From Gammaproteobacteria bacterium (GTDB lineage Bacteria > Pseudomonadota > Gammaproteobacteria > Steroidobacterales > GCA-2729495): a DNA stretch of 52,226 bases. The translations under genes were made by a program, and so were the position numbers. The number at the start of each line of letters is the position of its first letter. The first letter of the stretch is position 1. The notes beneath the pieces were generated by a model. That model saw only the letters and a list, made by a program, of their open reading frames with translations. It was not told the DNA's origin and made no database searches. The stretch is from positions 1 to 52,226 of the forward strand of contig JABDLC010000079.1 of assembly GCA_013001905.1 (NCBI GenBank), in the 5' to 3' direction. Positions 1 to 6,586 of this stretch are shown here, in pieces.

Positions 1-239
1 CCCGGCACCCACGCATTGACCTCGGGGTTAGCCTTGCGCAACTCTTCAAAGCCCACACCGTGCGCGCGACCGATATCAAGAAAGGTATCTTCATAGCGTG
101 CAGCGATGACCTTCGTCTCGCCAACCAGATCACCGGCACCCAGAGCATGCACCGATCCCGCGTGCGCAGGAACGGCCGCTGCGGCAATGGCAGCAGCAGA
201 CGACACAATGACAGCAATGCAGCGGAACACGGTTTTCAT
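1..239 (-). CDS. L,D-transpeptidase (ErfK/YbiS type), N-terminal part, cut by window edge
   Basis: Only the first 79 codons lie in the window; the gene runs off the left edge. The start is the ATG at 237-239. Residues 1-27 form a signal peptide (basic MKTVFR, alanine-rich core, AHA-G cleavage site). The mature part reads GDLVGETKVIAARYEDTF, then IGRAHGVGFEELRKANP. This matches the LysM-like N-terminal segment of periplasmic L,D-transpeptidases of the ErfK/YbiS/YcfS family, which make 3-3 peptidoglycan cross-links or attach lipoprotein to peptidoglycan. The catalytic YkuD domain with its cysteine is outside the window, so activity cannot be judged. It lies 12 bases downstream of the SLC13 gene and is probably cotranscribed with it. 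A LysM-only protein is the main alternative. Confidence 0.72.
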   Translation of the reverse strand, partial: MKTVFRCIAVIVSSAAAIAAAAVPAHAGSVHALGAGDLVGETKVIAARYEDTFLDIGRAHGVGFEELRKANPEVNAWVP

Positions 240-251
240 AGCCTTGGCAGT

Positions 252-1769
252 TTAGTGCCCGACACCCAGAACGGGCGCCAGTATCGCATAAGCGGCAAAG
301 GTGACGAGCACGATCGCGGCCATGTTCAGGCGCAAGCCCGCGCGGCTCATTTGCGGCACCGTGATCAGCCCTGAACCAAACACGATGGCATTGGGCGGCG
401 TTGCGACCGGCAGCATGAACGCACAACTGGCCGCAAAGGTCGCCGGTAACACCAGCAGCAGCGGCGGCAGTTCGAGACCCACCGCAACCGCAAACAGAAT
501 CGGGATCAGGGTGGCCGTCGTCGCCGTGTTGCTGGTCAGCTCGGTGAGAAACACGATCCCCGCGGTCACCGTCAGCACGATCAGCCACAGCGGCCAGTCA
601 GCCAGCGCGGCTGCCTGGGCACCGAGAAATGCGCTGAATCCGGAACTCACCAGCGCGGCGGCCAGCGCCAACCCGCCGCCGAACAACAGCAACAATCCCC
701 ACGGCAGTTTCACTGCGGTGTTCCAGTCCATCAGAAACACACCACGCCGCCAGTCGAGCGGCATCAGGAACAGGGTCAGAGCCGCGAGCATCGCGATCCC
801 TGGGTCTGTCAGGCCGGCCAGCGGCTGCACACCACCGATACTCAGTTTGCTGAGCAGCGGACGCGTTATCCAGAGGGCGGCGGTCAGCACGAATACAACC
901 AATGTCAGGCGCTCCGCCCGACTGAATGGCGGCAATTTGTCGCGCTCTGCATTCAGCATTTCCTCTGCGCCGGCCAACTGCTGCCGTTGCAGCGGGAACA
1001 CCACCCGGGTCAGCATCAGCCAGATGAGCGGCACGAAAACGATCACGAGAGGCACGCCAAATTTCATCCAGTCCAGAAAGCCGATCACAATGCCCTGCTC
1101 GCGCAGAAACGACACCGTAAATGCGTTCGGCGCCGTTCCGACTATGGTGCCCATGCCGCCGACAGACGCTGCGTAGGCAATGCCCAGCAGCAGGCACAGA
1201 CCAAACGGAGCTATCTCATCCTGACGGTGCTCGTCGGGCAACAAATTAATCACGCTGATGGCAACCGGCAACAGCATGATTGTCGTTGCGGTGTTGGTGA
1301 CCCACATGCTCAGCGTCGCTGCGACAGCCATGAAGGCGCCAATGATGGTGGCCGGGCGCGAACCGACCGACGCGAGCAGATTCAGCGCAAGCCGTTTGTG
1401 TAAACCCCATTTCTCAATCGCCAGCGCAAGAATAAAGCCGCCAAGAAAAAGAAAGATTATTTCGTGACCATATGACTGCGCGGTCGAGCGAATGTCAGTG
1501 ATGCCAAACAGCGGAAACAAGACCAGCGGCACGAGCGCCGTCGCGTACACCGGTATCGCTTCGGTCATCCACCAACACGCCATGAGTACGGCAAGCGCGG
1601 CAACAATGCGCGCTGTCGCGTCGAGCTCCTGCAGCTCACCGGATTGAGTCAGGTAGGTATCGGGCAGCAGCAGAAAACAGACCAGCGCGAGCACCGGCCC
1701 TGCCAGCAGACCGAGGCGTGGCAGAGTGTTATTGCGTCCGGACATGCGCTCAGACATGCGCTGAGACAT
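252..1769 (-). CDS. SLC13/DASS-family sodium:anion symporter
   Basis: A roughly 505-residue polytopic inner-membrane protein of the divalent anion:sodium symporter family (SLC13; relatives include SdcS, VcINDY and CitT), which import di- or tricarboxylates, sulfate or similar anions. Visible family marks are the N-terminal TEAIP segment, the first SNT-type motif as VTNTATTIMLLP, the second as LTELTSNTATTATLIPI, and the late VATPPNAIVFGSG loop that helps form the second sodium site. Substrate cannot be assigned. Three in-frame ATG codons (1769, 1757, 1745) are carried on a 12-base repeat; a TTG at 1775 is also possible. No strong ribosome site precedes any of them. It begins 15 bases after the fabH stop and is probably in the plsX-fabH transcript, an uncommon position normally held by fabD. 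Confidence 0.88.
   Translation of the reverse strand: MSQRMSERMSGRNNTLPRLGLLAGPVLALVCFLLLPDTYLTQSGELQELDATARIVAALAVLMACWWMTEAIPVYATALVPLVLFPLFGITDIRSTAQSYGHEIIFLFLGGFILALAIEKWGLHKRLALNLLASVGSRPATIIGAFMAVAATLSMWVTNTATTIMLLPVAISVINLLPDEHRQDEIAPFGLCLLLGIAYAASVGGMGTIVGTAPNAFTVSFLREQGIVIGFLDWMKFGVPLVIVFVPLIWLMLTRVVFPLQRQQLAGAEEMLNAERDKLPPFSRAERLTLVVFVLTAALWITRPLLSKLSIGGVQPLAGLTDPGIAMLAALTLFLMPLDWRRGVFLMDWNTAVKLPWGLLLLFGGGLALAAALVSSGFSAFLGAQAAALADWPLWLIVLTVTAGIVFLTELTSNTATTATLIPILFAVAVGLELPPLLLVLPATFAASCAFMLPVATPPNAIVFGSGLITVPQMSRAGLRLNMAAIVLVTFAAYAILAPVLGVGH
1734..1769 (-). repeat. 12-base repeat, three units, reiterating the SLC13 start codon
   Basis: Read on the minus strand there are three consecutive 12-base units: ATGTCTCAGCGC, ATGTCTGAGCGC and ATGTCCGGACGC. 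The first two differ at one base; the third is more diverged. Each supplies an in-frame ATG, so the protein begins M-S-x-R three times. Gain or loss of one unit keeps the frame and only moves the initiation site. Confidence 0.85.
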
Positions 1770-1784
1770 ACACAATCAGACAGG

Positions 1785-2756
1785 CTAGTAGCGCAGTAGC
1801 GCCGAGCCCCAGGTCAGCCCGCCGCCGAATGCGACAAACATCAGCAACTGATCGCGTTGGACGCGACCGTCACGCACGGCAATATCGAGCGCCATCGGGA
1901 TCGACGCTGCGGAGGTATTGCCGTATTCCTGCAGCGTGACAATGACCTTCTCCATCGGCAGCTCCATGCGCTTGGCAATGGCCTGAATAATGCGCAGGTT
2001 GGCCTGATGAGGGATCAGCCAGTCGAGTTCCGACTGCTCGATATCGTTAACACGCAACGCCTCTTCAGCGATCCGGCCCATACTCTTGACCGCGACTTTA
2101 AACACCTCGTTGCCGGCCATCACAAGGTTGTACCCCGCACGCAGGTTGTCCGGCGGGTTCTGCTGCGAGACGCCGCCGGTCGAGGTAAGGATGTCGCGGT
2201 AGCGACCGTCCGCGCGCAGGTGCGTCGATAAAATGCCGGTGCTGTCGTCGGCCTGCAGCACCACCGCACCGGCCCCGTCGCCGAACAGCACACACGTGGA
2301 GCGGTCAGTCCAGTCGACAATACGTGAGAGCGTTTCCGCGCCCACGACAAGAGCGCACTTGGCCTCACCCGCGCGAATGTATTTATCGGCAATGCTCAGC
2401 GCGTAAATAAAGCTGCTGCAGGCTGTTTCCACACTCATTGCGGCACAGCCGTGAATATCGAGACGATCCTGCAGGATGCAGCCGACATTCGGGAACACGA
2501 GGTCTGGCGTCGTGGTACCGACAATCAGAAAATCAATATCCTCGGGCCCGACTCCCGCGGCCTCCATGGCCCGCCTGCACGCCGGCTCTGCCTGATCCGC
2601 GGTGGTTTCATCGTCTGCGGCAATATGCCGCCGCTCGATGCCACTGCGACTGCGGATCCATTCGTCCGACGTGTCCACCATTTTTTCCAGGTCGGCGTTG
2701 GTCAGAACGCGTTCGGGTGCGTAATGACCCGTGCCGGTAATGCGTGAAAAGATCAA
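1785..2756 (-). CDS. fabH: Beta-ketoacyl-ACP synthase III
   Basis: Condenses acetyl-CoA with malonyl-ACP to start type II fatty acid synthesis in the cytoplasm. At 323 residues it is the usual family length. The catalytic cysteine is C113 in ETACSSF; the histidine is in the PHQANLRI motif and the asparagine in the late GNTSAAS motif, completing the Cys-His-Asn triad. The C-terminus carries the GGGLTWGSALLRY signature. The start is TTG at 2754-2756, whose last two bases are the first two of the plsX TGA (sequence TTGA), a strong sign of translational coupling. The alignment of the N-terminus SRITGTGHYAPERVLTN with the family supports this start. Next in the transcript is a transporter, not fabD. 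Confidence 0.97.
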   Translation of the reverse strand: MIFSRITGTGHYAPERVLTNADLEKMVDTSDEWIRSRSGIERRHIAADDETTADQAEPACRRAMEAAGVGPEDIDFLIVGTTTPDLVFPNVGCILQDRLDIHGCAAMSVETACSSFIYALSIADKYIRAGEAKCALVVGAETLSRIVDWTDRSTCVLFGDGAGAVVLQADDSTGILSTHLRADGRYRDILTSTGGVSQQNPPDNLRAGYNLVMAGNEVFKVAVKSMGRIAEEALRVNDIEQSELDWLIPHQANLRIIQAIAKRMELPMEKVIVTLQEYGNTSAASIPMALDIAVRDGRVQRDQLLMFVAFGGGLTWGSALLRY

Positions 2757-3754
2757 GATTCAGACTCCGCCAGTAACTGATGAATAGTGTCGGGCACCTT
2801 CTTTTCTACCTCAAGCATGGCCACTCGAATGGCCTGCTGCAGAGCGACCTCATCTGCGCCGCCGTGACTTTTTACGACGATGCCGTTCAGGCCGACCAGA
2901 CTTGCCCCGTTGTACTGCCGCGGGTCGAGTGATTTGCGCAGTTTCATAAGCACTGGCAATGCGACCACGCCGGCCAGACGTCCGTACAGCCCGCTGCCAA
3001 AGCCCTTCTTAATAAAATGGCTGACCAGACTGGCGGTGCCTTCCATGACCTTGAGCGCAACGTTGCCGGTGAAACCGTCGGCGACAATGACGTCGACCTT
3101 GTGCCGCGCGATATCGTCGCCCTCGACGAAACCGACGTAATTAATGTGCGCATCGGCCAGCATCGCAGCAGCCTGCCGGATATTGTCATTGCCCTTCATG
3201 TCCTCCTCGCCGATGTTGAGGAGACCCACGCGCGGGTTGTCGATGTTTTCGATAACCGAAGCAACGACCGAGCCCATGATCGCAAACTGGTACAGGTGTT
3301 CCGACGTGCAGTCGGAATTGGCGCCCAGGTCGAGCATGTGCAGGTGCCCTTCGATGGTCGGTAACGCGGCCATAATGGCGGGACGATCAATGCCCGGCAG
3401 TGTCTTCAACACAAACTTGCCGGTCGCCATCAGCGCACCGGTGTTGCCCGCGCTCACACAGGCATCCGCCGTTCCGTCTTTCACCAGATTAACGGCGACT
3501 CGCAGGGACGAATCCTTCTTCTTGCGCAGCGCTTCGGCAGGCTTCTCGTCCATGCTCACCACCTCGCTGGCGTGCACGATACTCAGCCGTTCACTATTAC
3601 CGTTCAGTAGCGGCCGGATAACTTCTTCGAGGCCAACGAGAATGATCCGCAGACGCGGATTCTTTTCGAGCATGGCGAGCGCCGCGGGCACACAGACAGG
3701 GGGCCCGTGATCGCCGCCCATGGCGTCGATAGCAATCGTAGCGTGATCAGACAT
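2753..3754 (-). CDS. plsX: Phosphate acyltransferase PlsX
   Basis: Converts acyl-ACP to acyl-phosphate, the donor for PlsY in phospholipid synthesis; peripheral inner-membrane enzyme. The protein has 333 residues. The N-terminus TIAIDAMGGDHGP is the family signature; further conserved segments are SAGNTGALMA, the LGANSDCT stretch and VADGFTGNVALK. It sits between rpmF and fabH in the order conserved across bacteria, 38 bases downstream of rpmF, and its stop overlaps the fabH start by 4 bases. The start is ATG at 3752-3754. Confidence 0.97.
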   Translation of the reverse strand: MSDHATIAIDAMGGDHGPPVCVPAALAMLEKNPRLRIILVGLEEVIRPLLNGNSERLSIVHASEVVSMDEKPAEALRKKKDSSLRVAVNLVKDGTADACVSAGNTGALMATGKFVLKTLPGIDRPAIMAALPTIEGHLHMLDLGANSDCTSEHLYQFAIMGSVVASVIENIDNPRVGLLNIGEEDMKGNDNIRQAAAMLADAHINYVGFVEGDDIARHKVDVIVADGFTGNVALKVMEGTASLVSHFIKKGFGSGLYGRLAGVVALPVLMKLRKSLDPRQYNGASLVGLNGIVVKSHGGADEVALQQAIRVAMLEVEKKVPDTIHQLLAESES

Positions 3755-3792
3755 ATAACCGGTGCGCCGGTAGCCGCGGCTGCGGCATGTCC

Positions 3793-3981
3793 TTATTCGA
3801 TGTCGTCAGCAGGTTTGTTGATGATCTTCTTGCCGCGGTAATAGCCGTCGGCACCCACGTGATGACGCAGATGCGACTCACCCGTGGTTTCGTCTGACGA
3901 AAGCGCCGGACCTTTCAACTTGTCATGACTGCGTCGCATCCCGCGTGTTGAGGGTGTGCGCTTACTCTTTTGTACGGCCAT
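3793..3981 (-). CDS. rpmF: 50S ribosomal protein L32
   Basis: A 62-residue basic protein beginning [20 protein letters not shown], the classic bacterial L32 N-terminus, followed by a histidine-containing middle ([18 protein letters not shown]). It is of the zinc-independent kind, with no CxxC pairs. A GGAG lies 9 bases before the ATG. It lies 18 bases after yceD and upstream of plsX, the conserved yceD-rpmF-plsX-fabH arrangement that links ribosome and lipid synthesis. Confidence 0.97.
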   Translation of the reverse strand: MAVQKSKRTPSTRGMRRSHDKLKGPALSSDETTGESHLRHHVGADGYYRGKKIINKPADDIE

Positions 3982-3999
3982 CTTGGTGCTCCAGATTCT

Positions 4000-4617
4000 T
4001 TATTCATTTTGTCCGTCGCCACCCAGCAAATTGCCAAGGTCGGCGAACGGCCTGTTAACTTTTTCACTTTCGCCCTGTGCCGGATCACTCACATCCGCAA
4101 GGTACTCGGCAACTGCCACACAATCTTTCAGTTCTGCATGTGCAGGTGCCAAAGGCAAATCACTTAATATTTCATCAGTAATCGCGTCTTTCAGATCGAA
4201 ACCATGCTCATCCGCGACAACCGCATCAAATTTTTCTGTCACCCGTTCAAGGTCAGCTTCGCTGGTAACGATCGCCAACCGGAACTTCAGATCGAGACCC
4301 CACTCGACTGTATCCAGGCAGCGCTGACAGACCAGCGGCAGTTGCCCCGTCACGTGGCACTCGACTTCCGGGAAGCCCTGACCATGATCAGCAAACTTCG
4401 CCTCTACATGCAGGGCTTTTTCACCACCTGAATCAGAGCCGGAGGCATCGCTCAATAAATCAGCTATCCTCTCGAGATCGGCGAGCGCAACGTCGGCGAC
4501 TACCTGCTCGGACCGACCGGCCATATCGCGCAGCTGCGGAATTCCGATACGATCAGCGAGCATAACCGCGGTATCATAACAAACTGAATTCATGAGCAAT
4601 ACCCCGCCAACACTCAT
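4000..4617 (-). CDS. yceD: YceD family protein (DUF177), 23S rRNA accumulation protein
   Basis: A 205-residue acidic cytoplasmic protein of the DUF177 family, needed for normal 23S rRNA levels in plants and bacteria; the molecular role is not settled. The family core VTGQLPLVCQRCLDTVEW with its CxxC pair is present, as is the later acidic stretch before LSDLPLAPAH. Immediately upstream of rpmF, as in most Gram-negative bacteria. Two starts are possible. The ATG at 4617 has GAGG five bases upstream but overlaps the divergent yceF by 26 bases. The ATG at 4593 (MNSVCYD) shares the palindrome CATG with the yceF start. I prefer 4617 on the ribosome-site evidence, with low certainty. Confidence 0.9.
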   Translation of the reverse strand: MSVGGVLLMNSVCYDTAVMLADRIGIPQLRDMAGRSEQVVADVALADLERIADLLSDASGSDSGGEKALHVEAKFADHGQGFPEVECHVTGQLPLVCQRCLDTVEWGLDLKFRLAIVTSEADLERVTEKFDAVVADEHGFDLKDAITDEILSDLPLAPAHAELKDCVAVAEYLADVSDPAQGESEKVNRPFADLGNLLGGDGQNE

Positions 4618-5194
4618 TCTTGCCTCGCAGTCGGCCTACCGTCGCGAGCTGCTTAGCCGCCTCTGCGAGGATTTTCAGGCCTGCCCTGCGGGTATCGATG
4701 AAACGCCGCTGTCGGGCGAAAACCCTGCCGAACTGGCGGCCCGGCTGGCCGCCGGCAAGGCCGGAAAGATTGCCCGGGACCATCCTGACGCGCTGATCGT
4801 GGGCTCTGATCAGGTCGCTGCGCTCGGCGACCGGCCGCTCGGCAAGCCGGGAACCCCGGAAAAGGCAGCCGCGCAACTTGCGGACTGCTCGGGCAATGCG
4901 GTGGTCTTTTATACGGCAGTCTCCGTGCTTTGCCTGAACTCGGGCTTCTCTGCCGCGCATACGGATATCACGCGGGTTCGCTTCCGTCAGCTGACTGCAG
5001 CCGAAATCGATGCCTATTTAAAGCTCGATGAGCCGTGGGATTGCGCCGGCAGCTTCAAATCAGAGGCGCACGGCAGCCTGCTATTCGAAGCGATCGAAAA
5101 TACCGACCCGACCGGCCTGATCGGCCTGCCGCTCATCTGGCTCGGCAACTGCCTTCGTGAGGCCGGACTCGACCCGCTCCTGAACCGCGGCTAA
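4592..5194 (+). CDS. yceF: Maf-family nucleotide pyrophosphatase, YceF type (7-methyl-GTP)
   Basis: A 200-residue Maf-fold house-cleaning enzyme that hydrolyses non-canonical nucleoside triphosphates. The N-terminus LILASQSAYRRELLSRL and the LIVGSDQVAALGDRPLGKPG stretch carry the Maf nucleotide-binding and catalytic residues. The segment DCAGSFKSEAHG and the ending TGLIGLPLIWL match the YceF branch, which in E. coli prefers m7GTP, rather than YhdE (dTTP). Neighbours yceD, rpmF and rluC are those of E. coli yceF. No ribosome site is visible before the ATG at 4592. A TATCAT element at 4572-4577 would start transcription only a few bases before the ATG, so a nearly leaderless message is possible. 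The stop overlaps the convergent rluC stop. Confidence 0.92.
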   Translation: MSNTPPTLILASQSAYRRELLSRLCEDFQACPAGIDETPLSGENPAELAARLAAGKAGKIARDHPDALIVGSDQVAALGDRPLGKPGTPEKAAAQLADCSGNAVVFYTAVSVLCLNSGFSAAHTDITRVRFRQLTAAEIDAYLKLDEPWDCAGSFKSEAHGSLLFEAIENTDPTGLIGLPLIWLGNCLREAGLDPLLNRG

Positions 5195-6141
5195 TTGCCG
5201 GCGCGCAACGTCGCGAGCACAGCCGTTAACTCTTCCGGCAACGGCGCACTGTGCTCGACACGCTCATCGGTCAGCGGATGGCTGAACGCTATCCGGCTCG
5301 CGTGCAGAAACAACCGGTGCAGCCCGCCCGGAGTATCTTCGTCAGATCCGTACCGGCTGTCGCCGGCAACCGGGTGCCGGATAGCAGCCGCGTGCACACG
5401 AATCTGGTGCGTCCGACCGGTCAGCAATTCGGCTTCGCAAAGGGTTGCGGACGCAAATCGTTCGCGCGGATAAAAGCGCGTACAGGCCGGCTTGCCGTCA
5501 GCGCCGGTGCGCACATGGCGCTCGCCGTTCTTGCGGTGCTCTGTCATTAATGGCAACGCGACTTCGCGGCAGCTGTCATTGCCACCCCATTGACCGCACA
5601 ACAACGTCGTGTAGATTTTTTCGGTCTGCCCTTCCCGCAGCTGCGCGTGGAGATTGCGCAGCGCACTGCGTTTTTTGGCGATCAGCAGGCACCCACTGGT
5701 ATCGCGGTCCAGCCGATGCACCAGTTCAAGAAACCGGCAGTCGGGACGTGCCGCACGCAACAACTCAATTGCACCCAGACTGATTCCGCTGCCGCCGTGA
5801 ACAGCCAGACCGGATGGCTTGTTGAGGACGATCAGCACTTCATCCTCGTGCAGGATCCGTTCCAGAATCCACTCAACCCGCTTACCGCCCGGCGGGGTGA
5901 CGCCCGACTCATCGTTCAGGTGCACGGGCGGAATCCGCACCACGTCGCCGGTGGCCAGCCGGCTGGTGGGCTTGCTGCGACCTTTGTTTACCCGCACCTC
6001 ACCTTTACGGATCATCCGGTAGATGCGCGCACGCGGCATGCCTTTCAACTCCGTCAGCAGAAAGTTGTCGAGCCGCCGCCCGGCGCTCTCGGCATCCACC
6101 GTCACGAACCGTGCCGGAGTCTTCTGTTCAGGGGTTGTCAT
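5191..6141 (-). CDS. rluC: 23S rRNA pseudouridine(955/2504/2580) synthase
   Basis: Isomerises three uridines in 23S rRNA. The protein has 316 residues. An N-terminal S4 RNA-binding domain spans roughly residues 15-80 (RRLDNFLLTELKGMPRARIYRMIRKGEVRVNKGR, quoted here as the start RRLDNFLL and the end VRVNKGR), followed by the RluA-family catalytic domain with LVHRLDRDTSGCLLIAKK, where the aspartate of HRLD is catalytic, and the TGRTHQIRVH motif. Divergent from rne across a 445-base spacer, the rluC-rne arrangement conserved in gammaproteobacteria. The start is ATG at 6139-6141. Confidence 0.96.
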   Translation of the reverse strand: MTTPEQKTPARFVTVDAESAGRRLDNFLLTELKGMPRARIYRMIRKGEVRVNKGRSKPTSRLATGDVVRIPPVHLNDESGVTPPGGKRVEWILERILHEDEVLIVLNKPSGLAVHGGSGISLGAIELLRAARPDCRFLELVHRLDRDTSGCLLIAKKRSALRNLHAQLREGQTEKIYTTLLCGQWGGNDSCREVALPLMTEHRKNGERHVRTGADGKPACTRFYPRERFASATLCEAELLTGRTHQIRVHAAAIRHPVAGDSRYGSDEDTPGGLHRLFLHASRIAFSHPLTDERVEHSAPLPEELTAVLATLRAGN

Positions 6142-6198
6142 TGGCTGGCGCGCACCATCTGGGATTCAGGGGCCGGAAATGCCACGGGAATCAATACG

Positions 6199-6227
6199 TT
6201 GTTAAAGAGTATTACGACTGATATATT
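6199..6227 (+). promoter_or_regulatory. Candidate sigma-70 promoter of rne
   Basis: A TTGTTA -35 (6199-6204) and a TATATT -10 (6222-6227) are separated by exactly 17 bases. Transcription would start near 6234, giving a leader of about 353 bases before the rne ATG. That is close to the 361-base leader known for E. coli rne. This is sequence inference only. Confidence 0.65.
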
Positions 6228-6233
6228 ATCCTG

Positions 6234-6586
6234 ATGCTGTAGCCCGATAGCTACAGCACGCCGCAAGGCAACATTATAGTTTTTCTCCGGGTGCTGGGGA
6301 GTACTCATGCACTCGGGCTGTATACGTCTCGCAGAGACCCAACCGGCCTCCTGGCTGACGAACAGCAACTCAATCAGTTTTGCGACATCGATCCGCATTC
6401 GCTTCGATCGTGTCGATTACAGGGACTGCATCATGCAGACAATTCAGATAACCGTGTCACGCAAACCGCAGATCGCCGCAACAGCAGGCGACCCGGTTCT
6501 GCGCGTGCCTGCACGGCGAAGAGAATTGCGAGCTAGCAGGAGTTGCGACTCGCCAGGGGCCCATGCAAAAACATTAGTAGGGCCCT
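6234..6586 (+). promoter_or_regulatory. Long structured rne leader (probable RNase E feedback region)
   Basis: This is the only gene-free stretch above 300 bases (6142-6586), and I find no convincing ORF in it. Four hairpins can be seen. At 6235-6258 TGCTGTAG pairs with CTACAGCA across an 8-base loop, right at the predicted 5' end. At 6288-6315 CGGGTGC pairs with GCACTCG with one G-U. At 6383-6415 CGACA-T-CGATC pairs with GATCG-TGTCG, 10 base pairs with one bulged T. At 6556-6586 GGGCCC pairs with a second GGGCCC ending one base before the ATG. In E. coli the rne leader lets RNase E regulate its own mRNA; the same role is inferred here from length, position and structure, not from sequence identity. 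Confidence 0.6.

Noticed and set aside
6138-6398. Open frame upstream of rluC on the minus strand
   Set aside because: No ribosome site or family resemblance; covers the rne promoter.
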